The notes: generated by a model from the letters alone, not told the origin. Counted from the first letter of the stretch, positions 17,765 to 25,775 are shown. The stretch is DNA of 64,000 bases from Thiotrichales bacterium 19S9-11 (GCA_021713395.1 JAKJJT010000005.1:62001-126000); one strand, 5' to 3'. Numbers and translations are program-made.

Positions 17765-18718
17765 TTAATACCCCTTATCAATATTCACCTGATAATTCAA
17801 TGGCTGGTTATTTTTAAAGCGTTTGTAATTATCAACGACAGCATGAACAGCATTTAACGGATCACTCACCGCAGCATTGTGCGGTGTGATTTCTATTTGT
17901 GGATGGGACCAAAAAGGGTGTTCTGGTGGTAAAGGTTCTTCATTAAAGACATCTAGCTTTGCACCACTTAAGTGACCACTATTAATTGCATTTAATAAAT
18001 CGTTATCATTTAAATGTTGGCCACGGCCAATATTGATAATATAAGCACTTTTAGGTAGGTGTTTTATTAGATCTTTATTAATAATATGGTGAGTGTGTTC
18101 AGTTAAGGGTAAGGTACAAATAAGGATATTACTTTTACTTAAAAATTGATGAAATTCATGCTGTTCAAAAGTCTCAATACCATCAAAGTCTTTTTTACTA
18201 TTGCTAAAGCCAATAGTTGGAATTTCAATTTCATTTAATGCTTTTAGAATATAACCACCAATTTGGCCAATTCCCATAATACCAACAATTGTTTTATCAG
18301 TTATATTATAAGGTGGGAGTGGATCCCAAAACTTATCCTTTTGGCTTTGATCAAAGCGTTTTTTTAATCTTACATAATCAAGTACTGCATGAATAATATA
18401 GTGCGCCATATCACGAGAAAGCTTTTGATCAACAACTCGAACAATGGGAATACCTTTAGGTAAAGAGGGGTCTTTTATAATATGATTAACGCCAGCTCCA
18501 CCTGAAGAGATAAGTTTTAAGTTTGGAAACTCACGAAAAACACCTTTCGGGCTTGCCCAGCAAATTGCAAAATCAATAGCTTTTTTATCTGCTATATGAG
18601 GATACATATAAATCTCATCATCAATTGATTGCTTTAGCGCCTGATACCATAAATCAATTTGCTGTTGGCGGTTTTTTCGATCTGCTTTATCTTCTCCGAT
18701 AATAAGTGCAATAGGCAT
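17765..18718 (-). CDS. GhrA-like glyoxylate/hydroxypyruvate reductase
   Basis: D-2-hydroxyacid dehydrogenase that reduces glyoxylate or hydroxypyruvate with NADPH/NADH. The nucleotide-binding GIMGIGQIGGYIL lies near residues 140-155. The catalytic set includes the Arg in NIGRGQHL, the Glu in DVFNEEPLP and the His in ITPHNAAVSDP. The N-terminal substrate domain has the SSGGAGVNHI loop typical of the GhrA subgroup. Length 317 aa (E. coli GhrA 312). Convergent with the YqeG gene, with a 4-nt gap between stops. Confidence 0.88.
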   Translation of the reverse strand: MPIALIIGEDKADRKNRQQQIDLWYQALKQSIDDEIYMYPHIADKKAIDFAICWASPKGVFREFPNLKLISSGGAGVNHIIKDPSLPKGIPIVRVVDQKLSRDMAHYIIHAVLDYVRLKKRFDQSQKDKFWDPLPPYNITDKTIVGIMGIGQIGGYILKALNEIEIPTIGFSNSKKDFDGIETFEQHEFHQFLSKSNILICTLPLTEHTHHIINKDLIKHLPKSAYIINIGRGQHLNDNDLLNAINSGHLSGAKLDVFNEEPLPPEHPFWSHPQIEITPHNAAVSDPLNAVHAVVDNYKRFKNNQPLNYQVNIDKGY

Positions 18719-18857
18719 AGTGATCTACCCATGAAAATTAAGTTAAGAGAGTTTAAGTTTAAAACCTAATTTATAAAATCACAATGCTCTAAAAATAGAA
18801 ATTAGCTAAGCTTACGAGTTTTATAAAGAAAAAATCAAATAATCTTTCAAAAAGCAA

Positions 18858-18885
18858 TTGACAGTTACTCTCACTCAGATATAAT
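18858..18885 (+). promoter_or_regulatory. Sigma-70 promoter of tRNA-Val
   Basis: Consensus -35 TTGACA at 18858-18863 and -10 TATAAT at 18880-18885 with 16-nt spacing, 13 nt before the mature 5' end of the tRNA. Confidence 0.85.
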
Positions 18886-18898
18886 CACTCTCGTTCTC

Positions 18899-18974
18899 GG
18901 GTGCTTAGCTCAGCTGGGAGAGCATCGCCCTTACAAGGCGAGGGTCGGGGGTTCGAACCCCTCAGCACCCACCA
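18899..18974 (+). tRNA. tRNA-Val (anticodon TAC)
   Basis: Complete cloverleaf of 76 nt with encoded CCA. Acceptor GGGTGCT pairs with AGCACCC. The anticodon stem TCGCC/GGCGA encloses loop CTTACAA (anticodon TAC). The T arm has GGTTCGAACC. Confidence 0.97.
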
Positions 18975-18993
18975 GAGAACAAAGTCAATTATT

Positions 18994-19728
18994 TTACTTA
19001 ATTTCTAAATAAGTAGTTCTGTCTTTTCCCAATCTGTCGGAGAATAGATTTGGAGTGTTTGCGTGATTCTTTTTTGATTTATTGCCATATTTCTTGGTAT
19101 ATTCATCTTTTAACTCAGGATCTGAGATTCGATCAATGACGGTTTCTTTTTGTTTATTTCTTATATTTAATAGATTAGCGTGTTTTTCTTCTGGCACGTT
19201 TTTTAAAATTTCTTTTAAATTTTCGGACTTATCGCTTTGTGCAACATAGTGAAGTGGTGTATTCCAGTAATTAGCTTTGCTATTATTAAAACTATCTCGA
19301 TTTTGAAGGATTCTTAAATAACTTTCCTCTGGTAGTCCTTCCAAAATACTAACTAAGTGATTAGGAGAGTTATAAGCAACAAGCTGAGGAATGCTTCTAC
19401 CTTCTCTAAAGCTAGTTTGAAAGAGTTCTAATTTTTGGTCAGATGATATGCCTGTTAAAGCCTTATTTATATAACCAGCATTATATAATGCTAATGCATA
19501 TATCAGTCTATGACCCTTTCCAGAAACAGATGTTATGGTTTCTATGCCTTGTTCTGTTACAGGCATTAACATTAGTGTTTGATAACGATCATTGATGTTT
19601 TGTAAATTATCTAAGTAATCTATTAATTCTTCTGGTTTTTCTTTAGTTAAAATAAATAAATCTTTAGTGTTATAATGTTGATTTTCTTCTTCATTGATAA
19701 TAATTTCCATTTCAATATCGCTGCTCAC
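18994..19728 (-). CDS. Degenerate ankyrin-repeat-like protein
   Basis: A 244-aa protein with about three ankyrin-like units of roughly 40 residues from residue 75 on. The best has NTPLHYVAQ (156-164) followed by LKEILKNVPEEKHANLLN; the unit before it has IPQLVAYN and LVSILEGLPEESYLRIL. The recurrent L-x-x-IL-x-x-(L/V)PEE-x loop suggests internal duplication. The first 40 residues are acidic, the last 30 basic and polar. No signal peptide or membrane helix. It lies 19 nt downstream of tRNA-Val, antisense to it. Ankyrin proteins in host-associated gammaproteobacteria are often secreted effectors, but nothing here proves secretion. Confidence 0.6.
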   Translation of the reverse strand: MSSDIEMEIIINEEENQHYNTKDLFILTKEKPEELIDYLDNLQNINDRYQTLMLMPVTEQGIETITSVSGKGHRLIYALALYNAGYINKALTGISSDQKLELFQTSFREGRSIPQLVAYNSPNHLVSILEGLPEESYLRILQNRDSFNNSKANYWNTPLHYVAQSDKSENLKEILKNVPEEKHANLLNIRNKQKETVIDRISDPELKDEYTKKYGNKSKKNHANTPNLFSDRLGKDRTTYLEIK

Positions 19729-19793
19729 AGTGTTCTCCCTTATAATTTTTATTGGTAATGTTTAAGTTTAGGAAGAATAATGGTAACAAGAAA

Positions 19794-19822
19794 TTTTCAA
19801 TTGTAACTGTCGCAATTGAAAA
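19794..19822 (-). terminator. Perfect 10-bp hairpin between two minus-strand genes
   Basis: TTTTCAATTG (19794-19803) and CAATTGAAAA (19813-19822) pair perfectly around a 9-nt loop. On the minus strand the stem is followed by TTTCTTGTT, on the plus strand by a T-rich run. Its position after the aspartic protease stop (19919) fits a terminator for that gene. The rest of the 190-nt spacer shows nothing. Confidence 0.45.
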
Positions 19823-19918
19823 GAATAATTTTTGATTTTTGTTATAATTACAAATCTGTTTTTAAAGCAAAATTTGTTGATTTAAATAATGTTTGTTTTG
19901 AAATAATATAACTGTTTA

Positions 19919-20953
19919 CTATATGCCCCAACCTCGCCAATCTGATTCAGGTATTTCTTTAACACCAACAACTCCCTTGAAAGAATCATATAAAATAGCT
20001 CGCTCAAAAAATAAAACAGGTCCAGAATTAATATGATTTGAACTGCTTTGAGTTACCTTTACTGTATCACTCATCGGTAACTTATATTTTGTATCACCAA
20101 AAACTGCGGACTCAATTCGGCCCTCAAAGAAGTTTCTAATGGTATTTTTTTTTAGTTTTGTTGGAATTTTTTTAAGTGCAAATTGGGTAATAACGCCGCC
20201 TGAATCAAACAAAGTTCCATAAGTATTTTTTAGAATTGTTTTACCAAGATGATCAACAAAATGATAAGTGACAGGGATACGGCCTGATTGCCAACAACTG
20301 GTTTGATCGATTGGTTTTCGAGGCTTGACAAGATTATAACAAGGTGATTTGCGCAGCTGAATAGTATGAAAATCTTTAATTAGTTTATTTGAAGACTTAG
20401 TAAAAACAAGCTCTCCTTGTGGAGCGTTAACAATCATTGCTTCATTATAAGGAGGAGGTAGATAATTAAACAATGAGCTTTGAGTGTGCAACCTCAAACC
20501 TAAAATGCCGGCAGAACCATGAAAAGCACCATCAGGTACCATAATGATTGGAACTTTTTTTATGATTACCTTCGGTGTTGTATTAAGCGTAATATCAGCA
20601 TACACAACTTTTCCATCAAAACGTTGAACACTCTGACCATAACCATAACCAACATTAACTTTCTTTCCAGTATCCTCGTAGTCTGAAAGGTGTTGCTCTT
20701 GAATTAGCAACCACGGCGAGCCTGTATCAACGATAACAAGTGAAGGTTTTGTGTTATTGCCTATTTGAATTGATGTTTTTAGTCTAACTTTTGAGGTTCT
20801 AATTAATGGTAGAGAAATCATATCTTTTGTAATTTTAGCTTTAAGGCCGTTTTCAGATTGATTATTACCAATAGCAGTTTGAGTTAACAAAATAAAAAAT
20901 AACCATAATATAAATTTGATTAGAGAATGATGTTTTATCTTAGTTGTTTTCAT
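19919..20953 (-). CDS. Secreted pepsin-like aspartic protease homologue
   Basis: Residues 1-29 form a Sec signal (hydrophobic FILWLFFILLTQTAIG). The body has the bilobal A1 (pepsin) plan. The first active-site motif is VIVDTGSPW with Asp76. GYGYGQSVQRFDGKVVYADI (103-121) occupies the flap-strand position, where pepsins have YGTGS. GILGLRL (149-155) is the hydrophobic-hydrophobic-Gly element. The second motif is TLFDSGG with Asp250, and the C-terminus GPVLFFERAILYDSFKGVVGV resembles the pepsin ending FxRxxYxVFDxxxxxVGxA. The Asp-Asp distance is 174 residues (183 in pepsin). Cys205 and Cys220 may form a disulfide. No propeptide is obvious. Periplasmic or extracellular location is inferred. Bacterial pepsin homologues are known but uncommon; activity is untested. 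Confidence 0.7.
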   Translation of the reverse strand: MKTTKIKHHSLIKFILWLFFILLTQTAIGNNQSENGLKAKITKDMISLPLIRTSKVRLKTSIQIGNNTKPSLVIVDTGSPWLLIQEQHLSDYEDTGKKVNVGYGYGQSVQRFDGKVVYADITLNTTPKVIIKKVPIIMVPDGAFHGSAGILGLRLHTQSSLFNYLPPPYNEAMIVNAPQGELVFTKSSNKLIKDFHTIQLRKSPCYNLVKPRKPIDQTSCWQSGRIPVTYHFVDHLGKTILKNTYGTLFDSGGVITQFALKKIPTKLKKNTIRNFFEGRIESAVFGDTKYKLPMSDTVKVTQSSSNHINSGPVLFFERAILYDSFKGVVGVKEIPESDWRGWGI

Positions 20954-21021
20954 ACTTTTACTAATTATGTATTTGTTTAGTATAAAGTATAGTTGAATTA
21001 GGGAAATGAAAGCTTAGTGTC

Positions 21022-21399
21022 TTATTCAAGGCATAAAAGTGCAACCACACATCGATATTCATTTGCAAGGACATTAAAAGTTCGACAGGCAGCATTAGTA
21101 TCCATAAAGTCTAGAGATTTTTCGTTTTGATTAGCATAGCTTAATAGCTTATGGTTAGGTACTTTATGTTGCTTACCAGTGCCTAACAAATAAATGTCAG
21201 CATTAAATGAGAAAAGTTGTGCTAAATGTTTTTCTGTTAAGTCTAAATAATTATTTGGTAATTCACTTTCCATTAATACTTTATTAGGAGAAATAATAAG
21301 AGAATTTGTATACTTCTGATGGTTTAAAATGATGTGGTTTTCAGGCTGATAAGCACGAACATAAATCGTTGAGCTTGGGTTTTCAAGTGTTATTTGCAT
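21022..21399 (-). CDS. Mth938-like (DUF498/NDUFAF3-type) small protein
   Basis: A 125-aa protein of the Mth938/DUF498 family, which includes the mitochondrial complex I assembly factor NDUFAF3. Typical elements are the central IYLLGTGKQHKVPNHKLLSYA (GTG plus basic residues) and the C-terminal MDTNAACRTFNVLANEYRCVVALL. Molecular function in bacteria is not established. It is preceded by no clear Shine-Dalgarno and ends just beyond the protease gene start (68-nt gap, same strand). Confidence 0.78.
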   Translation of the reverse strand: MQITLENPSSTIYVRAYQPENHIILNHQKYTNSLIISPNKVLMESELPNNYLDLTEKHLAQLFSFNADIYLLGTGKQHKVPNHKLLSYANQNEKSLDFMDTNAACRTFNVLANEYRCVVALLCLE

Positions 21400-21555
21400 A
21401 TGTGTTAGTCTTACTATGTAATGAATGTTTTTAAGCCAGTATATTATAACGAAATTCTAAGGGCAAATCGATTAGTAAATTGGTAATGTAGGCTAAGTCA
21501 AACTATATTCATTTATATATGGGTCATGATAAAGATTCATGCTAGGAGATTGTAG

Positions 21556-22887
21556 ATGAGTAAAAAGAATAAAGATCAGAATGAAGAAGAAGTTTTAGAC
21601 GAAGGGCAAGTTAAAGATAACGAAAACGCTAGCGATAATCACTCTGATAGTAATCATTCTGATGGCGATCATTCTGATGGCGATCATTCTGATGGCGATC
21701 ATTCTGATGGTGATCATTCTGATGGTGATCATTCTGATGGTGATCATTCTGATGGTGATTCCAAAGAAGAGGAAAAAGGAAAAAAGCTATCAAAAGATGA
21801 GAAAAAAGAGGCTAAAAAGGCAAAAAAATTAGCAAAAGCAAAAGCAAAAAAAGCAGCTAAGCCAAAAGAGCTTTCAGAAGCAGCAAAAGCAAAAATAGCC
21901 GCAAAAGAAAAAGCACGAGAAGAAGCAGAAGCAAAAGCAAAAGCAGAGGAAGAAGCAAGGGCGCAAGCAGAGGCAGAAGCAAAAGCAAAAGCAGAGGCAG
22001 AAGCAGAAGCAAGGGAACAAAAAGAGTTTGAATTAGATGAAAAAGCAACGCCAGAACGGTTAAAGCATAGAGCAATGGTCTGGATTAAAGAGGCCATACT
22101 AGATGTAGCAAAAACAAATCATATGCATTCAATAGATGATGTTTTAAGAAGTGCTAGTTTGGCAAATGAGTGGGATATGCTGCGTGACGGTAGGCGAAAA
22201 GATTTAATTCAGCAGATTATTATAAATAAATGGAAAATAGAAGGTTGGTGGGATGACCCAGTTGGAAAAAGTACATTAAAAGCAAAAAACACATATAAGG
22301 TACCTGAGTCAGAAGCAGAACAAGACGTTACTGAACAAATAGAACCAGTTGAAGAAGCAGAACAAGTAGAATCAGCGGCACCTGTAGAGGAAGAGAAACC
22401 TGTAGAGGAAGAGAAGCCTGTAGAGGAAGAGAAGCCTGTAGAGGAAGAGAAGCCTGTAGAGGAAGAGAAGCCTGTAGAGGAAGAGAAGCCTGTAGAGGAA
22501 GAGAAGCCTGTAGAGGAAGAGAAGCCTGTAGAGGAAGAGAAGCCTGTAGAGGAAGAGAAGCCTGTAGAGGAAGAGAAGCCTGTAGAGGAAGAGAAGCCTG
22601 TAGAGGAAGAGAAACCTGTAGAGGAAGAGAAACCTGTAGAGGAAGAGAAACCTGTAGAGGAAGAGAAACCTGTAGAGGAAGAGAAACCTGTAGAGGAAGA
22701 GAAACCTGTAGAGGAAGAGAAACCTGTAGAGGAAGAGAAGCCTGTAGAGGAAGAGAAGCCTGTAGAGGAAGAGAAACCTGTAGAGGAAGAGAAACCTGTA
22801 GAGGAAGAGAAGCCTGCCAAAGAAACAGAAAATACTAAAGATATTGAAAAAATAAAGGCAAGCGGAAATAATGAGGGTGATGAGTAA
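21556..22887 (+). CDS. Low-complexity repeat protein (SDGDH and PVEEEK arrays)
   Basis: A 443-aa cytoplasmic-type protein with no signal peptide. In order: an acidic head; an SDGDH array (about residues 36-67); a Lys/Ala/Glu-rich segment (about 70-160, probably one long charged helix); a short folded-looking module (about 166-245, HRAMVWIKEAI ... DLIQQIIINKWKIEGWWDD) not recognised from any family; an acidic linker; 24 perfect PVEEEK hexapeptides (276-419); and a polar tail. AGGAG at 21544-21548 is well placed. The arrays suggest an extended spacer or binding scaffold; partners are unknown. The antisense frame is also open only because of the repeat. Confidence 0.75.
   Translation: MSKKNKDQNEEEVLDEGQVKDNENASDNHSDSNHSDGDHSDGDHSDGDHSDGDHSDGDHSDGDHSDGDSKEEEKGKKLSKDEKKEAKKAKKLAKAKAKKAAKPKELSEAAKAKIAAKEKAREEAEAKAKAEEEARAQAEAEAKAKAEAEAEAREQKEFELDEKATPERLKHRAMVWIKEAILDVAKTNHMHSIDDVLRSASLANEWDMLRDGRRKDLIQQIIINKWKIEGWWDDPVGKSTLKAKNTYKVPESEAEQDVTEQIEPVEEAEQVESAAPVEEEKPVEEEKPVEEEKPVEEEKPVEEEKPVEEEKPVEEEKPVEEEKPVEEEKPVEEEKPVEEEKPVEEEKPVEEEKPVEEEKPVEEEKPVEEEKPVEEEKPVEEEKPVEEEKPVEEEKPVEEEKPVEEEKPVEEEKPVEEEKPAKETENTKDIEKIKASGNNEGDE
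21661..21759 (+). repeat. 15-bp tandem repeat, six perfect-length copies plus a partial
   Basis: Unit gatggYgatcattct encodes DGDHS. Copies 1-3 carry GGC and copies 4-6 carry GGT for Gly, the only variable base. Imperfect copies precede it (SDSNH). Confidence 0.95.
22381..22812 (+). repeat. 18-bp minisatellite, 24 copies (PVEEEK)
   Basis: Unit cctgtagaggaagagaaR, 432 bp in all. The only variation is the wobble base of the Lys codon. Read in order: one A, eleven G, seven A, two G, two A, one G. Blocks of identical units indicate expansion by duplication of neighbouring units; a likely VNTR. Confidence 0.98.
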
Positions 22888-22918
22888 TCAAAACCAACAA
22901 AATAGGATTTATAGCATC

Positions 22919-23482
22919 ATGAAACAACTGAAAATTATTTTTTTAATGGCAACTACTTTTCTAGTTGGTTGTAGTTATTTGGTCGCTTCAACAGCAACGA
23001 CTAGCTGCATGAGGGATAAATGCAAAGTAGTTAGTGGTGATATTTATTTTACATATCAAAAAAGCACATCAGATAATCAAATGCTTATCACAATGTCAGC
23101 AAAAACAGATGGCTGGGTTTCTGTTGGTTTTGGTGCAACTAATGATATGAAAGATGCCAATATTATTATGGGATATATTGATAAAAATAATCAGGCTGTT
23201 ATCTCTAATGAGTATGGTGTGAGTCAATGGTCACATAAATCAATAAGCAGTCTAGATGCTAAGAGTGAGATTAAACTTATCTCAGGAAGCTATAAAGATG
23301 GCTGGACAACAATTAGATTTACTATGCCATTGATATCAAGTGATAAAAAGTATGGTAAAGCCTTTAAATCAGGCAGCAATATTTCAGTTATTTTAGCTTA
23401 TGGAAAAAACGGGCAAAAAAACTTTAACAGTTACCATGCTTATCGAGCAAAAGGTGAGATAGTCAATTTCCATTTACCATAA
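22919..23482 (+). CDS. DOMON-domain lipoprotein
   Basis: The start is set at ATG 22919 because it gives a clean lipoprotein signal (MKQLKII... with lipobox LVGC, Cys18) and has AGGA at 22904-22907; upstream in-frame ATGs lie inside the preceding gene. The mature part is a DOMON-type beta sandwich: GDIYFTYQ, the hallmark GWVSVGFGAT near residues 62-71, MKDANIIMGYI, and the closing FNSYHAYRAKGEIVNFHL. DOMON domains bind haem or sugars in redox or adhesion proteins. An axial Met or His cannot be assigned with certainty. Possibly co-transcribed with the repeat protein (31-nt gap). Confidence 0.78.
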   Translation: MKQLKIIFLMATTFLVGCSYLVASTATTSCMRDKCKVVSGDIYFTYQKSTSDNQMLITMSAKTDGWVSVGFGATNDMKDANIIMGYIDKNNQAVISNEYGVSQWSHKSISSLDAKSEIKLISGSYKDGWTTIRFTMPLISSDKKYGKAFKSGSNISVILAYGKNGQKNFNSYHAYRAKGEIVNFHLP

Positions 23483-23558
23483 AAGAATTATGCTTGACGT
23501 GATTATGTTTTAACGTAAAGATACATCCAAAGAGTTAATTTAATTGGATATATCAGTT

Positions 23559-24884
23559 ATGAAATTAGTTGATCTTATTATAAAAGCAAAGTGGATATTA
23601 CCCATTCGCCCTAAGAACATAGTTCTAGAAGATTATGCGATTGTTATTAAGGATGGTGTAATTTTTGATTTACTACCTTCTAATCAAGTTGATACGCAAT
23701 ATCAAGCAAAAGAATTAATTAATCGCCCACACCATGTGCTTATGCCCGGCTTAATTAATGCGCATACGCATCTAGCGATGAGTTACTATCGAGGCTTAAA
23801 AGATGATGTTTCGCTTGATCAATGGTTAAATCAATATATGTGGCCAGCAGAAAGAAAGACAGTCTCAGCTGAGTATGTTTATGATGGTACGTTGCATGCA
23901 CTAGCAGAGTGTATTCGTGGTGGTGTTACTTGTGTTAATGATCATTATTTTTATACAGAACAAGTCACAAAAGCATCTAAAGAAGCAAAAATTAGAGGGC
24001 GACTAGCAAATTGTATTTATCATTTTGGTACACCATGGGCATCATCAGGTGATATTTGTTTGGAACATCAGCAACAATTAATTGATCTATTGAGTGATGA
24101 ATCATTATTATCCTGTGCCATTGGTCCGCATTCACCTTATGGTGTTAATGATGAAATTATGGAAAAAGTAATGGCACTTTCTAACCAGTATAACCTACCA
24201 GTACATATCCATTTACATGAAACACAAAAAGAAGTAGATGACTTTATTAGTCAATTTGGTATGTCACCAATTCAATATTACGCGTCTAAAGGTTGGCTAA
24301 ATGATAAAATAATTGCAGTGCATATGACTGTATTAGATGAAAAAGATATTCAGCTAGTAAAAGAATACAATGTTAAAGTTGTTCACTGTCCAGAATCAAA
24401 TATGAAGCTATCAAGTGGTATTTCACCAGTGCAACAACTACTAGATCAAGGTGTTGTTGTTGGTTTAGGTACTGATAGCTCAGCAAGTAATAATGATATT
24501 GATATGATATCTGAAATGCGATCAGCTGCATTTTTAGCTAAAGTGACTTCCTTAAACCCTGAGAGCTTATCAGCTGAGACAGTGATAGAAATGGCAACAA
24601 TTAACAATGCAAAAGTATTGGAGCTTGACCATCAAATAGGTTCTTTAGAAGTCAATAAACAGGCGGATATGATTGCAATTGATTTAAACTATCCAGAGAC
24701 AATGCCTGTTTATAATCCAATGTCACAAGTCGTTTATGCAGTATCACGAAATCAAGTCAGTGATCTTTGGGTAAGTGGTGAGTGCTTGATGGAAAATAGA
24801 GTATTATTAACAATTGATGAAAGTTCACTTTTTCAAAAGCAAAGCCAATGGGCCGAAAAAATAAAAGAAGCCATACATTGGTAA
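23559..24884 (+). CDS. TRZ/ATZ family amidohydrolase, MTA/SAH-deaminase-like
   Basis: Zinc amidohydrolase of the 5-methylthioadenosine/S-adenosylhomocysteine deaminase group. Metal ligands visible are NAHTHLAMS (HxH), the His in HIHLHET, the His in IIAVHMTVLD and the Asp in GTDSSASNN. SNMKLSSG and the C-terminal ADMIAIDL strand are also typical. Length is about 441 aa. ATG 23559 is preferred to the TTG at 23544. Likely product: inosyl-type nucleoside from MTA or SAH; related enzymes deaminate other purines, so the substrate is assigned by family only. Confidence 0.85.
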   Translation: MKLVDLIIKAKWILPIRPKNIVLEDYAIVIKDGVIFDLLPSNQVDTQYQAKELINRPHHVLMPGLINAHTHLAMSYYRGLKDDVSLDQWLNQYMWPAERKTVSAEYVYDGTLHALAECIRGGVTCVNDHYFYTEQVTKASKEAKIRGRLANCIYHFGTPWASSGDICLEHQQQLIDLLSDESLLSCAIGPHSPYGVNDEIMEKVMALSNQYNLPVHIHLHETQKEVDDFISQFGMSPIQYYASKGWLNDKIIAVHMTVLDEKDIQLVKEYNVKVVHCPESNMKLSSGISPVQQLLDQGVVVGLGTDSSASNNDIDMISEMRSAAFLAKVTSLNPESLSAETVIEMATINNAKVLELDHQIGSLEVNKQADMIAIDLNYPETMPVYNPMSQVVYAVSRNQVSDLWVSGECLMENRVLLTIDESSLFQKQSQWAEKIKEAIHW

Positions 24885-24984
24885 TTATAGTTAAACTGTA
24901 CAAGCTTTCTCTTTGTCTCTATTTCATAAATAGTAATAATATTCTAGACTAGAGACATATTAAAAACATAAATAGGATTTTTAA

Positions 24985-25770
24985 ATGAAAAGTAAAAAAG
25001 GGTTAAAGTTTTTAGGTATTATTTTAGGTATTATTATCATTGCATTTATTGTTCTTTGGCTATCAATTAATTATGTTACAGCCTATTTGATAGAAGAGGT
25101 TGGCTCAAGTACATTAGGAACAGAAGTAACCGTTAGTGGTGTTAATATTAGTGCGCTTAAAGGGGAGGCTTCTATTTCAGAATTAAAAGTTGCAAATGTT
25201 GAAGGTTATCAATTTCCTAATATTGTTACATTAAATAACATATCAGCAAAAATAGACACAAGTACAATAAAAAGTGACACAGTTGTTGTTGATTATATTA
25301 TTATTGACAAGCCACATTTATATTATGAAATTAATGCTAAAAATAAATCAAATTTAAATGTTTTACAGGATAATGTTGAAAAAAACACAAATTCAACAGA
25401 AACATCAAAAAAAGAAGATGAAAAGGTGGCTGATACATCTTCTGATGTGACAAAAACGAAAGAAGAAAAAGAAGCAACAAAAGTAGTTATTAAAGAATTA
25501 ATTATTAGAGATACTGAAGTTGACGCAAAAGTTGCAGCTTTAGGAGATAAAACAATTCAAGTAAATATTAGTGAAATAAAAATGAAGAATCTTGGCCAGG
25601 CAACTAGTGGTGAAACAACTAGACAAATAATTAATCAAGTCCTTAAGGTCGTAGTTACTGAAGTTGTTAAATCAGTAGCAAATAAAGGTGTAAAAGATAG
25701 CATTGGAGAGTCACTTAATAAAGCAGCAAATAGCCTAAAGTGTAGATTAAGCCCTTCTAGCTGTGAGTAG
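24985..25770 (+). CDS. AsmA-like membrane-anchored protein of unknown function
   Basis: One N-terminal membrane helix (about residues 8-30, in-out anchor) is followed by a beta-rich region resembling the start of AsmA/DUF748 proteins: GTEVTVSGVNIS, GEASISELKVAN, VVVDYIIIDKPHLYYE and, after a Lys/Glu/Thr-rich insert (about 125-165), VVIKELIIRDTEVDA. At 261 aa it is far shorter than AsmA (about 600 aa). The C-terminus is helical and ends with two Cys (CRLSPSSC). Periplasmic location is inferred. Function unknown; AsmA-like proteins act in envelope lipid homeostasis. Confidence 0.6.
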   Translation: MKSKKGLKFLGIILGIIIIAFIVLWLSINYVTAYLIEEVGSSTLGTEVTVSGVNISALKGEASISELKVANVEGYQFPNIVTLNNISAKIDTSTIKSDTVVVDYIIIDKPHLYYEINAKNKSNLNVLQDNVEKNTNSTETSKKEDEKVADTSSDVTKTKEEKEATKVVIKELIIRDTEVDAKVAALGDKTIQVNISEIKMKNLGQATSGETTRQIINQVLKVVVTEVVKSVANKGVKDSIGESLNKAANSLKCRLSPSSCE

Positions 25771-25775
25771 CAGAA

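Noticed and set aside
21744-22097. Minus-strand ORFs opposite the Lys/Ala-rich segment
   Set aside because: Mirror of the coding strand codon bias; Ser/Ala/Phe low complexity with no start signal.
22381-22812. Possible CRISPR array
   Set aside because: The repeats are contiguous 18-bp coding units without spacers.
22209-22820. Long minus-strand ORF of repeated STGFSS
   Set aside because: It is the antisense reading of the 18-bp array, whose period is a multiple of three, so no frame is interrupted. No start signal.
18899-23482. A proven genomic island
   Set aside because: No integrase, no direct repeat of the tRNA end and no inserted-element ends were found, so only a suspicion is kept.
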